64,000 bases of DNA from Xiphydria camelus (taxonomy: Eukaryota > Arthropoda > Insecta > Hymenoptera > Xiphydriidae): contig OY783199.1 in assembly GCA_963678675.1 (NCBI GenBank), positions 17,353,510-17,417,509 on the forward strand, read 5' to 3'. This document shows, piece by piece, positions 10,018 to 21,955 of the stretch. The position numbers were made by a program, and so were the translations under genes. The notes beneath the pieces were generated by a model. That model did no database searches, was not told the DNA's origin, and was given only the letters and a program-made list of their open reading frames with translations. Numbering within the stretch: position 1 is the first letter of the stretch; every line of letters begins with the position of its first letter.

Positions 10018-10605
10018 ACTGAGAAAAATAATTCGATCAATTTAACAAACATTTTGGAGACAATAACCAAACTGTTTAGTAAAATAAACTGAGAAACAAA
10101 TTTTCTTAAAAGATTTAGTTGGTTTAAATTAATCGAAATGATAATATATTCATTTGAACTACTCGTTTATTCACAGCAAGTATAAGCATAATCAATATGA
10201 GTAAATATTAATCACATTAAGGAAATATTTAATTGTTTCAATTGTACAAAAATAGTCATATATGGCGGACTAAATATGTAAAGTTGTAGCAACTATATAT
10301 CTATTTAGAGTGATTAATCACGTATTGGTTGCGAATGAATTAGTATTGGATTGAACAGTTATATAAATAAAAAAAAAATTTCATTGCTTGAAATAATAAA
10401 TTTTTTCTCAGTGTACGGATCCACCATCTGGTTGGTTAAACTGAGCACTTTTTGTTTAGAATAACTAAACATTTGGTTGGAATAACTAAATATTTGATTA
10501 GAATAACTTGATATTTGGTTCCACTGGCCAGCATTTTGGTTAGAATAACTAAACGCGTTTAATCAGATGCGTTTTGTCATTTTAACCTTATTATTTTTCT
10601 CGGTG
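10018..10605 (-). mobile_element. MITE-like element, GAGAAAAA-end family, copy 3, with nested insertion
   Basis: The outer ends are ACTGAGAAAAATAATT (10018) and TTATTTTTCTCGGTG (10591-10605). The interior is the family sequence in reverse orientation. GATCAATTTAACAAA ... GGAGACAATAACCAAAC comes at the left, and repeated TTAGAATAACTAAA blocks plus GTTTTGTCATTTTAACC come at the right. The family sequence is interrupted at about 10088 and resumes at about 10414. Confidence 0.75.
10088..10413. mobile_element. Nested element with CTGAGAAA ends
   Basis: This AT-rich insert begins ACTGAGAAACAAATTT and ends AAATTTTTTCTCAGTG, so its short ends are inverted copies related to those of its host element. 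There is no coding capacity. Confidence 0.6.
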
Positions 10606-11239
10606 CAGTAAAAAATTATCGACAAGCAAATGAAATTATTTCGATAAATGTCATTTCTCTTGAACGAGGGAGAGGGAATCACTTCGCATCGCGTTAATAT
10701 CGATTGGTTTTTTCAAGGATGGAGAAATTCAATTAATCCTATTCGCCTTTCGCTTAGCGCTATATTGCAATAACACCGACCAGAGAGCGTCTGGGAATTT
10801 ACATTCCAATTTTGGCGTTCGCATCGGTCGAGAGTAATCACGTTCACTTAAAGCCATGCCTACGAAAATATAAATCGTATACAAGGGACTGAAGCGGAAT
10901 GGTGTACACAGACGCACAATCGAACTTATATTTTTATCCGTGTAATCGCTCTGTCCAACTTTTTTGATGTGGCCTGACATCCTCGTTCGCGCCGCTCCAA
11001 GATTATTGGTTCCGGAAGGGCCACTCGTTTTATTTTTATTCAATTCGCCGGGATGGCTGCCTCTCAAAGGTATAAAATACGCCCCGAATGTTCGGTTTTA
11101 TGTTTTCCGCGCTCTCGGGTACATACTTGTAACTCTTTGATGTAAATCCTCTATAATAACCATAAAAACTCTTGAGCGTCCCGTATTACAGTCGTTACTA
11201 CGTAGTAGAGTGATTGCTTATTTTTCAATGGCTGTATTA
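10606..11239. other. Intergenic DNA, no gene recognised
   Basis: A 112-codon minus-strand frame at 10729-11067 has no recognisable motif or splice context. Nothing else is seen. Confidence 0.5.
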
Positions 11240-11757
11240 CTGTTTACAATTCAAGAAATATCTCAAAATTTCGTAAAGTGATCCACTACTTGCTCTTACA
11301 ATCTAAGAAATATTTTCAAATTTCATAAAGTGATCCATATGCTTACAATTCAAAAAATATTTTCCATTTTCGTAAAGCGATCCATATGTTTATGTAATCC
11401 AAAAGAATCTCAAAATTTCATAAAGCAGTCCATATGCCTATAATTCAAGAAATATCTCAAAATTTTATAAAATGTCCTATATGCTTAAAACCGGGAAAAT
11501 ATATCAAAATTTCGTAAAGTGATCCATATGCTTACAATTCAAGGAATATTTCAACATTTCATAAAGCGTTTCATATGTTTATAATCCAAGAAATATCTCA
11601 AAATTTCATAAAGCATTCCAGATGCCTACAATTCAAGAAATATTTCAAAATTTCATATAACGTGCCATGTGACTATTATTTTAAAATTTAATAAAACGAT
11701 CCATATGTTTGCAATCGAAGAAATACCTCGAAATTTCATAAAGCGATCCAGTTTCGC
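11240..11757. repeat. Diverged minisatellite, period about 47 bp
   Basis: Roughly eleven units share the order CCATATG, CTTACAATTCAAGAAATAT, CTCAAAATTTCATAAAG, CGAT. CCATATG-like words fall at about 11336, 11382, 11431, 11476, 11524, 11571, 11617, 11664 and 11700, giving a mean spacing of 45-47 bp. Units differ by many substitutions and small indels, so the array is old. Confidence 0.85.
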
Positions 11758-14319
11758 TCGTTCCTTTGTTCTTTTTACTCTTCTCGTATGAAAAAAGAAT
11801 CAAAGAAGTTGCACTACTGCATTTTCATCTCTCGACCACGCGCACCGCTGCTGATGCAATTACACGGGAATCGAGCGCGAATAACCGGATAAATTCGTGG
11901 CCCACGATCCATTTGTGGCGAATGAAAAATCCAATTTCGCCCCGCGCCGGAGAGAGTTGCGAGAGGGGAAATCAGTGGCCAATTTATCATCGCCGCGGAT
12001 ATTTCGCCGCGCTATAGTCACCCTTTATCGAAATAAGTTGTGATGTACGACGGCGCGCGATCCGCCGCGGTTATCGTCTCGCATCACGCGTCTAATAGGA
12101 TTCGACGATGCATATTTTTTGATCGATTCATTTATCGTTCGCTTCCATTTAGCATATTGAAAACAAAATTTACTCGAGTCAATTGCACATTTATTCGATT
12201 AAAATGAATATCGATCGGACACATATATAGGTAAATCTTAATTTATTTAATTAAGTATTATTTGGCACAAATCGGTATTCATTCGAATCGAATAAACTTG
12301 CAATTAGAACTATCGAAAAACACGCTTATTTCGATAAAGTAATTTTTTTTACAATCCACTTAATAAACTAGACGTAGTCACGTGAAAACCGAATGAGAAA
12401 AGGAATTAAACTTATGTCTCTGTTTTGGACTGGGACATGCTGCACATACGATTTTCAATTTCCCTTCTCAGAAAAGGAATACATTTCATTACTCGTACGC
12501 ACGTGAATGTGGTGCACGTTTAGTGCAGAGTTGTAGGGAAGCAGCAGGATGACCTCTCGGCATGTTGCAGCTTTTCAATTAACTCGTATCCAGACGCTGC
12601 ATAGCGTGGCAAATACACGATTGAGTCAAAGTGTAGGTTGATCCTGTGGGAGAGTCCTATAACGTGATCACACACATACACAACGTCCGGTACGAAGTAA
12701 CGCCCCAGGAAGCACAGTTCTACTTCGCTCGTTTTGTCGAAAGTTGGTTATGGAAGTTTGATAAGAAATATATATATGTGTAATATTGACGATAATGTTT
12801 GACTTCGTAGAATTTCATCATAGAAAGCCAATTACAACTTTATTTTGGAGCTTTTGCAACGATAGATTTTTTATTTGGATGGAAAATGAAGAGCAATATA
12901 CAATTTCTTCTTGCATACGCGTCTCTTCGAGGAGCAATTTTATTTCGAAGCTATTTTGCATTCGCGTCCGATGCGGAACGACCTTGGAATAACTTTAGGC
13001 TAAACTTTTTTCGTCCGCATTACCCTGATCTCCTTCTCCCTGATATTGGGGGCCATGCAATACACGTACCTATTATGTAATTTACGATGATGCCGTAAAA
13101 CATTGCGTCCGTTTATTGAACGAGCTGGAATAGGCGATAACGTTACGATTATACGAGTAAGCGCCTTTATTATTTATGGCGCGACAGGTAAAACGATTCA
13201 ATGTTCGCGAGTTAAAGAATACTACGACACAAAAATAGCAGGAGGGAACTACTCGTATTTCGAGGTCTATTTTTAAAGGGAAAGAGCGAATAGCGAGTAA
13301 TAAAAAGTCGTTGATCGAGGAAGAAATAATTACTTATAATTTCTTGTCGATATTATCACATGGACGGAATGGCTTACAGAATTAGAACTTATCTTTTGAG
13401 GATAATGACGATCGATTATATTTGACCGCTAATTGACACAAATATTCCTCCGTTTGCTCGACTGTGTAAATATGGATACAAATAAAAATAACTATCAATT
13501 CATTCTATTAATACATCAGAATTAGGGATACCTAGTTAAAATCTATTTGTCGATTTTTTAGTAACTTTTCAGTGTTCTGAAAAGTATTATCATTTTTTAT
13601 TTATTTCATTGATCATCTAAGTATTTCCATTTTACGCTAATCAATTTCATGAAATATTCGTATTCCGATCAGATTACTTTTTTCCTATCTGTAAAATTGC
13701 AAATACATGCTCCATTTAAATATAAATAACAAGATTTTGAAAGTTTGCTGTATCTGTTCCTTTAATTACACAAATCGGACGTGGGTGGAATAATGAAAAA
13801 AGGAACGAATAGAATTGAGAATGCTATAAATTAACAATTTAAAGAGAACGGACAATGGGAACTCGTATAGACCCCGAGAAACACTTTTTAAAACGAAAAA
13901 CTTTTACTCTTCAAACGTTCCCTTTCGATCAAACTCTCGTCCCAAACCCAAAAGCGTAATATTCTCATACGCATTTGTCTTGAATAAGTAACAGAAGACA
14001 AATACCGAATTATTCCACGTGCCTCGTAACCCGGAAACTGCCGCCTAAGGTAGGAAGAAAAAGGAAAATGTTACAGCCGAGAGAGGAGAGCAATTTTATA
14101 CCAGAAGTAGAAGTCAGAAACGGATCAAATATTTGAGCTGATTAAATATTTTCTTCAACTCTTCCTAATATGGGGTCAGACGTATTCATGTATACCACGT
14201 GAGGTTAAACTTAATAAAAAATATTATACAAATATATGAGCCAAAACCTCATAGATAATAAGATAATAAGAATTGAAATTTCTTTCCTGGCGAGTAAGCG
14301 CTTAACCTCATATGATATA
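11758..14319. other. Intergenic DNA, no gene recognised
   Basis: GC-richer to about 12120, then AT-rich. Short frames at 11766-12017, 12786-12992 and 12886-13080 on the plus strand resemble no known protein. No repeats stand out by eye. Confidence 0.5.
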
Positions 14320-16508
14320 CACTGAGAAATACCGGAAGTCAATCGTCGTTCCTCCTCTGAAATTGGCGCGAAGTCTACTTAGCGTCGTAGTTGTACATTA
14401 GTTGCATCGGGGCGACATGAAAGGGCGGCTATATGCGAAACCAAACAGCGAGTAATTGGAACGGTGTAATTGGGCTGCCTTTCGAGTCCTCCCCACAGGC
14501 ACCAATTACGAACACCATAATATAGGTCAATACCCGTATAGATAGGTATCTCTATGTACGTTATATGTACTCGGGTTTACGCTTCATTTGGTGCAGTTAC
14601 CTATCTATAGGGTTGGTCAAAAACTACCTCTATAGGCTACACACAGATCCACTTTCTCATAAATATGAAACGAAAAAAAAACCAAGAAACTATATCCTGT
14701 AAAATGTCTAAGTAGTTTAGAAGAAATGAATAGAATCCCAGATAGACAAATATATGTAAATTGTATAACAATTTTAGTAAGTATTGACTCATCTGATGCA
14801 TCAAGGTTTATACGCTTTAGGCTGAGGGAAGTAATTGCTAAAAAATGTTTTCTTCAATTAAAATATAATATATAGGTATCACATGTATAAAATACATATT
14901 TATACATGATACATTTTCAGAATCAAGCCATGGCTTTCTTCGTGCAAGAAAATATTTGATAAGCTCGAGTAATTGTTCTTTTTTTTCGCAGAAGGAAATT
15001 CTTGTTCCCACGACGGTATTCTTGAATCAAAAATATATATTCTTCGATGAAGAATCTGTATTCTTAAAAACTTGCAAGATCACATGTTCTTGATTCGAGA
15101 AACCTTTTTTAACACTATAGCAATTGTTTCTCTCAGTGTGCGGGTCGTCATTAAGGAAGTATATTTGTAAAACCAAATAATTTCAAAATAATACTCAATA
15201 TAAGAAAACAATAAATACAGCGATTAATTTGAATCATATTTTAATATAAATTTAACAATATATAAGAATAGTTATTTTCAAAATTTATGCGACAAAACAA
15301 ACGTAAACTTTAGATCGACCAATTATTGCATTTTGTATAAATGTGACAATCACAACAAGTCTACCTGGATACGAAGGAATTTCGTTATTTAGAATTCTCA
15401 TTCAATCGATATACAAGAATATTCTCGCATACAAAAATATAAAAGAACTTCTTTCACGCCCTCTCAACGTGTTTTCGACGGTAATACTTAGCGGAAGACT
15501 GAATTCAATAACTCGATTGCGAAACGTCGCCCACACTGCACTCGTGGGCGACCGGGTTGAAGCTCTCGTAAACACGTCAGTCACTTCTGGTTCAGAATTC
15601 TTTAAAATCTAACAAAGCGACGTTTTGAGAGCAGGGAAATAACGCCTCGTTCTATAATTTTCTTCTGCTTCCTCTTCCTCTTCCTCTCCCTCGCCTTTAT
15701 ATCGTCGATTTTAGTCGCCATTGCGAAAGACACACGTTCTCTTGGCCGTTATTTCGCTCACCCCTCTTTATTCATTTCCGAAGAAGCGAAAGTGTCGCTA
15801 AACGATCACATATTTAGTACCGGTGACAACAACGCGTGGGAGGGATAAAGTACCTGTCGGGAAGTTCGTATAACGAGACTCTAACGACGACTACGTGACT
15901 GCCGGACACATCCGAGCACATATGTATGTATCTACCTGCCCGTCGAGGGATACAAGGAGCTTCGAGATAAAACATTCGACTCTCCTTGGATACCTAAAGG
16001 GATACGTCTGGCGAAACGCTTTTATACTACCCGCACACCCTTTGTGTTATCCCTGACACCCCGTCGTAAAACCAATCTCAAGGGTCCCCCATGTTCCGTG
16101 ATACGTGGTATAATATTTTGGGTAATACGTCAGACCGCTAAGTTTTTCCGGCGTTTGATAGAGGGTTGGTTTACCATAGATTTTCAATATCGGAAAGAAC
16201 GTTGGAAATCTTGGGGGTGGCTGCTGTAGATGAGACTTTAATAGTCGTGGTAAGAGCTTCGATGCCCATTGAGTCAATCCGGGAAACGTGGAGTCTGGTT
16301 AATTCTGGTTTAACTGTTAGTAGGGGAAGTTTGTTTAATCTATATGGAAGGGAGAATTGTGTACCTGTATAAATCTTCTCTGATTCTTCCTTAAAGCCTT
16401 ATTAATGTTGCTCCAGTTTATATTATTTCTCCTCTTTTACCATTCATCTCTAAATTATTTTGCATATAAGAGTATGTAGGTATAGTGCATTTTCCATGGT
16501 ATGAAAGA
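14320..16508. other. Intergenic DNA, no gene recognised
   Basis: The words ACACTGAGA near 14323 and TCTCAGTGT near 15132 could be ends of an old element, but the match is short. The word GAATCCCAGATAGA near 14736 is the inverse of one at 1850-1867. Frames at 15343-15612 and 16044-16372 are not recognised. Confidence 0.5.
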
Positions 16509-16510
16509 TA

Positions 16511-16690
16511 CACTAAGAAAAATAATTAGGTTAGAATGATAAAACGTATCTAGTTAAATGTATATAGTTATTCTAACCGAAATAATGGTTAGTGTTTAGC
16601 CAAATAGATGGAGCAAGGTCCATATTCCACTAAATGGTTTGGTTATCATCTCCAGGATTTTTATTAAATTGACCAAGTGTTTTTTCTCAG
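16511..16690 (+). mobile_element. MITE-like element, GAGAAAAA-end family, copy 4 (compact)
   Basis: This 180-bp copy has ends CACTAAGAAAAATAATT and TTTTTTCTCAG and is flanked by TA on both sides (16509-16510 and 16691-16692). It contains the shared words TAGTTATTCTAACC, TAGATGGAGCAAGGTCC, AAATGGTTTGGTTATC and CTCCAGGATTTTTATTAAATT's first part. It is the shortest copy and best defines the family. A TA duplication fits Tc1/mariner-type mobilisation, though the ends are too short to assign a superfamily. Confidence 0.8.
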
Positions 16691-16692
16691 TA

Positions 16693-17589
16693 CATAATAA
16701 TTAATCCTAAGGATACGTATCTATATAGGAATTATAGTAAGAGAAAATTGATACATATAGGGCGATGGGAAGAATTCGTCAATGAGAATGAAATGATCAA
16801 TAGACGCGTCGAGTATATCTATACTCCTGTGTGAGGCAAAAGAGAAGGATCGTCAGGAATGTCACTGGAATCTACGGGATATCCGAGAAAGGATATTTCG
16901 GAACGCTTATATCTGTTTATGCTCCACGTATTTTCAGTTATACCTCTGAAACATTCGTCGTGAATTTAATCTCGGGATATTTTTATGCTTCGCGATGCTG
17001 AAACAGTTCAACTTATTGAATCTTCTTTCCATGAAATTTATACATATAAAATAGTACCTAATACAAAATAATAGAGGAAGAGTAAGTTCAAAATCGATTA
17101 TCTTGAAATTCAACGCAGATGCCGAAGAAAAGTTTAAATAAAAAAATACGTGTCTGTATATTTATTATAAAAAAGCAGCTCTAAATTGTTCATATATCTG
17201 CGTTTCGATATGATTACATCCTTAGTTAAATGGAGACCGGGGGGCGTTTATTCCACTTTTACCCCAACTAACCCGACTATAAATATTCTCGAGGCGACTA
17301 AAACCTTCTATAGGAATAAAATACGATTTTTGTTTATTAATTTGTTTTGCTTTCTGCAATTAAAAAACATTCTTGATTTCGAGTCTGACCATTATTCGCA
17401 GTAAATGTATAACAAGGGCTATTCGATTTTCTACAGTCCTGAAAATTCAACGAGATATGAATCACCATTCGAACACACCCTATGCGTATAATAATAAAGA
17501 GCAACCGGTGAACCCTTAGATGGATTACAAGCGAGACCCCGCCGAAGGTTCTCGTCGCTGGAAAGGGGTGGAAGATAAGAGAGGATCTT
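16693..17589. other. Intergenic DNA, no gene recognised
   Basis: Mostly AT-rich. Frames at 17186-17404 (+) and 17337-17606 (-) overlap each other and show no protein-like conservation. Confidence 0.5.
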
Positions 17590-17734
17590 TTAGAGCCCGG
17601 GCACACAGAGCGCGGTCTGGCGTTCCGCGTTCTGCGTTCAGCGTTCTGCGTTCAGAGTTCTGCGTTCCGACGGCACACAGGCGGCGGTCAATTAACCAGC
17701 GTTCCAGTTTTGTTCAAAATATTATGCGTGAAAC

Positions 17735-18019
17735 ATGCTTTCAGATAGTTCGTCTTTCGACGAAGAAGAAGCATTGCTTTTGTGGAGCCTGGAGGCGACC
17801 AGGAGAAAAAGAAAAAGGAAACACTGGGTGCACCCAATAAACAGCAAGCGAGAAGACAAAGGAGAATTTCATACTCTTTTTGCTGAATTGCTTGACGATG
17901 AAGAACGATTTCTTATTTATTTTCGTATGTCATATAACAAACGTCTTTCGCGAACTAATTCATTTAATTTTTCTGTTTCCGACATGGCGTTCACGCGTTC
18001 TCTGTCTTTCTGTGAATAG
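17735..18019 (+). pseudogene. PIF/Harbinger transposase, N-terminal fragment, copy 1
   Basis: The 94-residue frame starts MLSDSSSFDEEEALLLW and continues with a basic RRKRKRKHWVHPIN block, GEFHTLF and DDEERFLIYFRMS. The order W-V-H-P-I-N, G-E-F-H and Y-F-R-M-S is characteristic of the start of HARBI1-type Harbinger nucleases. The catalytic DDE region is absent: after FRMS the frame drifts into unrelated sequence and ends at 18019 inside the 3' subterminal repeats. A full-length nuclease is normally several hundred residues, so the catalytic core has been deleted. It may still encode a small protein, but it cannot catalyse transposition. Confidence 0.8.
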
Positions 18020-18246
18020 AACGCCAGAACGCAAGAGTTCTCGTTGACCGCAGCGGTCTGACCGCTGGCAGTGCGTGTTGTTACTTGTAACTCCATTCAT
18101 TACAAAGAACGCAGAACGCAGAACGCGGAACGCTGACCGCGCTCTGCGTTCAGCGTTCTGCGTTCAGAGTTCTGCGTTCCGACGGCACACAGGCGGCGGT
18201 CAATTAACCAGCGTTCCAGTTTTGTTCAAAATATTGTGCGTGAAAC

Positions 18247-18531
18247 ATGCTCTCAGATAGTTTGTCTTCCGACGAAGAAGAAGCATTGCTTTTGTGGAGC
18301 CTGGAAGCGACCAGGAGAAAAAGAAAAAGGAAACACTGGGTGCACCCAATAAACAGCAAGCGAGAAGACGAAGAAGAATTTCATACTCTTTTTGCTGAAT
18401 TGCTTGACGATGAAGAACGATTTCTTATTTATTTTCGTATGTCATATAACAAACGTCTTTCGCAAACTAATTCAGTTAATTTTTCTGTTTCCGACATAGC
18501 GTTCACGCGTTCTCTGTCTTTCTGTGAATAG
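18247..18531 (+). pseudogene. PIF/Harbinger transposase, N-terminal fragment, copy 2
   Basis: The same 94-codon frame as the preceding copy, 512 bp downstream, differing by a handful of substitutions (for instance SLSSDEEE for SSSFDEEE and KREDEEEF for KREDKGEF). The start, length and stop are identical. The frame survived intact in both halves of the tandem, so either the duplication is recent or the fragment is maintained. It lacks the catalytic core. Confidence 0.8.
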
Positions 18532-18674
18532 AACGCCAGAACGCAAAAGTTCTCGTTGACCGCAGCGGTCTGACCGCTGGCAGTGCGTGTTGTTACTTGT
18601 AACTCCATTCATTACAAAGAACGCAGAACGCGGAACGCGGAACGCTGACCGCGCTCTGTGTGCCCGGGCCCTTA

Positions 18675-19260
18675 AACGGATTACCGGGGTGCTGGCAAGT
18701 GGCTGGGGGTCATTTACAAGGAGGAAGGAAGGGGTAGGAGGGATGCAGCGCGTTAAAGATTTCCCGTAAACGAAGTCATACTCGATCCTCGTTAACGACG
18801 AGATTTTTTATAGTCGCGTGCATCGTGGCGTAAAACGGAAGACAAGGAGTGGTACGATAATTTTTCTATCGATCAATTACACGTGACTGATATAGATCAC
18901 TACGTGCAGCATCAGCTGTATGTTTTATGAGTCCTCCCTTGGTACTATTTTTTATTTAATCAAATGATGGAATTATTCTTCGAAAATAATGAGTAAATTT
19001 TGCACATTATTATTGTGATTTGGTAAGTTAAATTTTGCGTACATTTATTACGCAAAATAAATTTTATAAAATACAACTAAGGTGACAAATTACTTTAATG
19101 TATCATTTGCTATTTATAAGAAACGAATTATTTCTGTTAATTTTTCGTAAAAATTTAAAAAATCGAAAGCATCTTTAATTAGACACATCCTGTGCTTCAG
19201 GAATGTCTGACTGGGTTCTCACGCGAAAAGATACGTACATAGAGAAAAAAAAATTAGTTG
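18675..19260. other. Intergenic DNA, no gene recognised
   Basis: AT-rich with dense stops. Nothing is recognised. Confidence 0.5.
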
Positions 19261-19513
19261 CACAGAGAAAAATGATTAATTGAATCTACTAAAAATTACT
19301 TGCGGGGTAGCAAGTAATTATTTATTTACATCAATTTGATCTTCTTTTCGTATGAATTTGATATTTATTTCTTGTAATCACATACTATTCCACGTGATTG
19401 TAAGGAAGAGATATCAAATTGATCTATTAAAAAATTTCATTTACATAAATAAATAATTACTTGCGACCCCGAAAGTAATTTTCAGTAGGTCCAATTAATT
19501 CCTTTTCTCTGTG
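19261..19513. mobile_element. Snap-back MITE with CACAGAGAAAA ends, copy 1
   Basis: It begins CACAGAGAAAAATGATTAAT and ends AATTCCTTTTCTCTGTG. The arms of about 90 bp are inverted copies and share CTACTAAAAATTACTTGCGG at left with TAATTTTCAGTAGGTCCAATT at right, plus an AAGTAATTATTTATTTACAT block on each side. The interior of about 70 bp is itself partly self-complementary. There is no coding capacity. Confidence 0.8.
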
Positions 19514-19519
19514 TGGAAC

Positions 19520-19743
19520 TACTGATAATTATAGTCGCAAGTAATTATTTATTTACATCAATTAGATCTTTTTTCATATTAATTTGATATTTTTTCTTTG
19601 CAATCACATACTATTCTACATGATTGCAAGAAAGATATTTTACACTGATGTATTATTATAAAATATTTCATTGATATAAATAAATAATTACTTTCGACCC
19701 CCAAGTCATTTTAAGTGGATCCAACTAATCCTTTTTCTCTGTG
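19520..19743. mobile_element. Snap-back MITE, copy 2, truncated on the left
   Basis: The sequence repeats copy 1 in direct orientation from the GCAAGTAATTATTTATTTACA block through the right end TTTTTCTCTGTG, but lacks the outer left arm. It directly follows copy 1. A tandem arrangement with one lost end suggests unequal exchange or an insertion next to a pre-existing copy. Confidence 0.7.
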
Positions 19744-21566
19744 TACCTATATGGTACATCTTCGCGCGATCCTCACATCTATAATGTGTCAATTGCGCAT
19801 TTAAATTCATCGTAGCGATGTATCTCGGAAGAGGTCGTTCGTTGCACCGACGCGCCATAGTATAGCGATACATCTGCACTTAGCCGCCGACACGAGATTC
19901 CCGTTCGTCGATTTTTCGAGGACGTCCTAATTACATTTCACGCTGCCATCGATCAAAACGATTCGCGCGAAGTTGGTTACCCGTCGAACCCCTCCTCCTC
20001 TATACGTTGAGAGGTTCGAGAAACATCCCCCTTTCTTGGGAGACTCCGCGTCGCACTCAGACGAGGCGCACGAGGTTACGAGAACGAAAGGAGGTCAACG
20101 GCACGAGCACTTAGCGCCTCCCTCGGTGCAATATCCGCGATACACACTGTAACCCCTTCCACACCCTTGCCGAATATCTCAGCACTATTGTCGTGAAGCG
20201 TGTATGTACATGATATACGAGGTCCCAACAAACGGACAGGGGTGTCGCTGTCGTCTTCGTCGTTTAAGCGTCCACGAAATTTACCGCATGCACGGCCCAT
20301 AAAAAGTGCCTCGTTATACGGTGACTCCCCCGCGCGCGAAGGGAGAAATTAGATAAGTAACACGCGAAGTCGACGGGTGTCATCGATCATCGTGTCGCTT
20401 TCCGTTTTGTCGCGTGTCTTGTGAAGAATGATGTGAATGAGGGTGAGAGAGGGAAGGAAGAGAAGGGATTTACGTTTGGAATATAAACGAATAGAAGTAC
20501 GTAGGGAGCGAAATGAGGAAGGGCATAGCGGAGATGCGAGATACAGGGGAGAATTTCTAGTCTGTGGAAGCCTCCCGTTCTCGACGTAATGATAGGCAAG
20601 CTTCGCCGAGGCGAAGTTTATGCGATGTGATACAAGGATTTCTCTGAAATACGAGCTTCAGTGCATCGTTTGAGTTACTCCGTGGCTGGTAATCCTCTTT
20701 AATGGGAATCTGCGGTATTGGGATGGTGGAGAAAATATCGTTGGTTATGTCACGTCATGGACAACTAGATTTACTACTAACTATCAATTCGGGGAAAACA
20801 ATAGGGATCATCGATACACTCAGGACATTTTATATCGCAAAAGAATATTCTGTTCCTACTAACCTTTCTTTGTCCTTCGATCTCTCTCTCTCTCTCTCTT
20901 CCTCCTCCTGTCGGCCGTGGGATCCTTGCTCCGAGGGGTGGATCGAAAGGGGTGCGCTCTCTCCTTGGTAGGTAGCACGACAGGGATAGAAATGGAGGTT
21001 TCCACAAATCACAGTCTCGGAACTTCTTTATTTAGAACGGAACACGCGTTACTCGAGGAAAAAGACAAAAGACCAAAAGCTAAAAGGCAAAAGGCAAAAA
21101 GCTCTGCCGGTGTCCAGGATTCTCCTTATATATGCCGTTAGACTTCGTCCCGGGTGGGGATCCTTCCTGATGTTGAAAAGGGGAAGGAGAAGGAATGCGT
21201 TGAATCATGGAGCTTCTTCCTGTCAGCGGCTCACCGATGATCTCTTGGCGTCTTGTTTTTCACTGGTGCATTTCCTTTAATGCTACGCAGGTGGCACGTG
21301 TAGGTTTTCGCGCCTTCGCCTTGCGCGAGGGTTCGTGTTACTCGCGGTGCAGTTTTGGATCGGTGCGGAGTCGGCATTCCGGTCTTCGTAGCGGGCTTGC
21401 TCGTCGCTATTTGATTCCTCTTATTCTATCGCTTTACTCGCCGCTGCGTTTTATTCCATGAAAACGGCTACGTTAGGACGTTACAGTTACCATCTCGCGC
21501 TCATTACACATACTTCCATTAATAGGTACTGGTAGATCTTACAATTAGAAACGCATTCTTATAAAG
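19744..21566. other. Intergenic DNA, moderately GC-rich, no gene recognised
   Basis: CpG-rich from about 19760 to 20350. A TC microsatellite lies at about 20878-20899. Frames at 20076-20300 (-), 20387-20599 (-), 20702-20971 (+) and 21207-21461 (+) have no recognisable domains and several overlap on opposite strands. An exon of a gene lying outside the visible signal cannot be excluded. Confidence 0.45.
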
Positions 21567-21572
21567 ACGTAC

Positions 21573-21949
21573 CCAGCCCCCTGCAACTTACACGTATATA
21601 TATTCCCATTAGATATCTTTGACCACGCTTTGTCGCCAGTCGTACTAATCCGCTACGTGGCGCCTTATCGCTGGCCCTGTGTTGGCTGCTGCTGACTGCT
21701 GGCTGTTGGCTACGCTGGCTCATATAAAATTCGTTCGAACATTTACTGGACTATTTCTATTACTTCATAAAATTCCTTATCCCTACATATTTATTACAAA
21801 ATGGAATAATGCTTCATTGCACTGATTGCACTCAAGTCCCATCATTCACACCTCATTCGCCCGCTTTCAGCCGGGCCAGCAACACTGCGCCACCACGCGG
21901 TTGGCGACAACGGTGTGGTCATGCGAAACGTAGAGTTGCAGGGGGCTGG
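21573..21949. mobile_element. Inverted-repeat element with 6-bp target duplication
   Basis: Perfect 16-bp ends, CCAGCCCCCTGCAACT at 21573-21588 and its complement at 21934-21949, are directly flanked by ACGTAC on both sides (21567-21572 and 21950-21955). A weaker match continues inward (TTACACGT against TCTACGTT). The 377-bp body has no coding frame. I cannot assign a superfamily: a 6-bp duplication is unusual among common cut-and-paste elements. Confidence 0.75.
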
Positions 21950-21955
21950 ACGTAC

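Larger units (their letters stand above)
17593..18671 (+). mobile_element. Tandemly duplicated PIF/Harbinger derivative
   Basis: The left end, GAGCCCGGGCACACAGAGCG (17593), and the right end, its near-perfect complement finishing at 18671, are flanked by TTA on both sides (17590-17592 and 18672-18674). This is the 3-bp TWA target expected for PIF/Harbinger. The interior consists of two copies of the same sequence with a 512-bp offset. Each has a GTTCTGCGTTC-rich subterminal block, a transposase N-terminal fragment, and a block of GCGGTCTGACCGCTGG. In the middle (about 18110-18200) the right subterminal repeats of the first copy run straight into the left ones of the second, without the outermost GGGCCCGGGC end. 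Confidence 0.85.

Noticed and set aside
10729..11067. 112-codon minus-strand frame
   Set aside because: It has no motif, no homology that I recognise, and a composition typical of noncoding DNA.
14323..15140. Possible 0.8-kb element bounded by ACACTGAGA and TCTCAGTGT
   Set aside because: Only about ten bases match and the adjoining sequence is not inverted.
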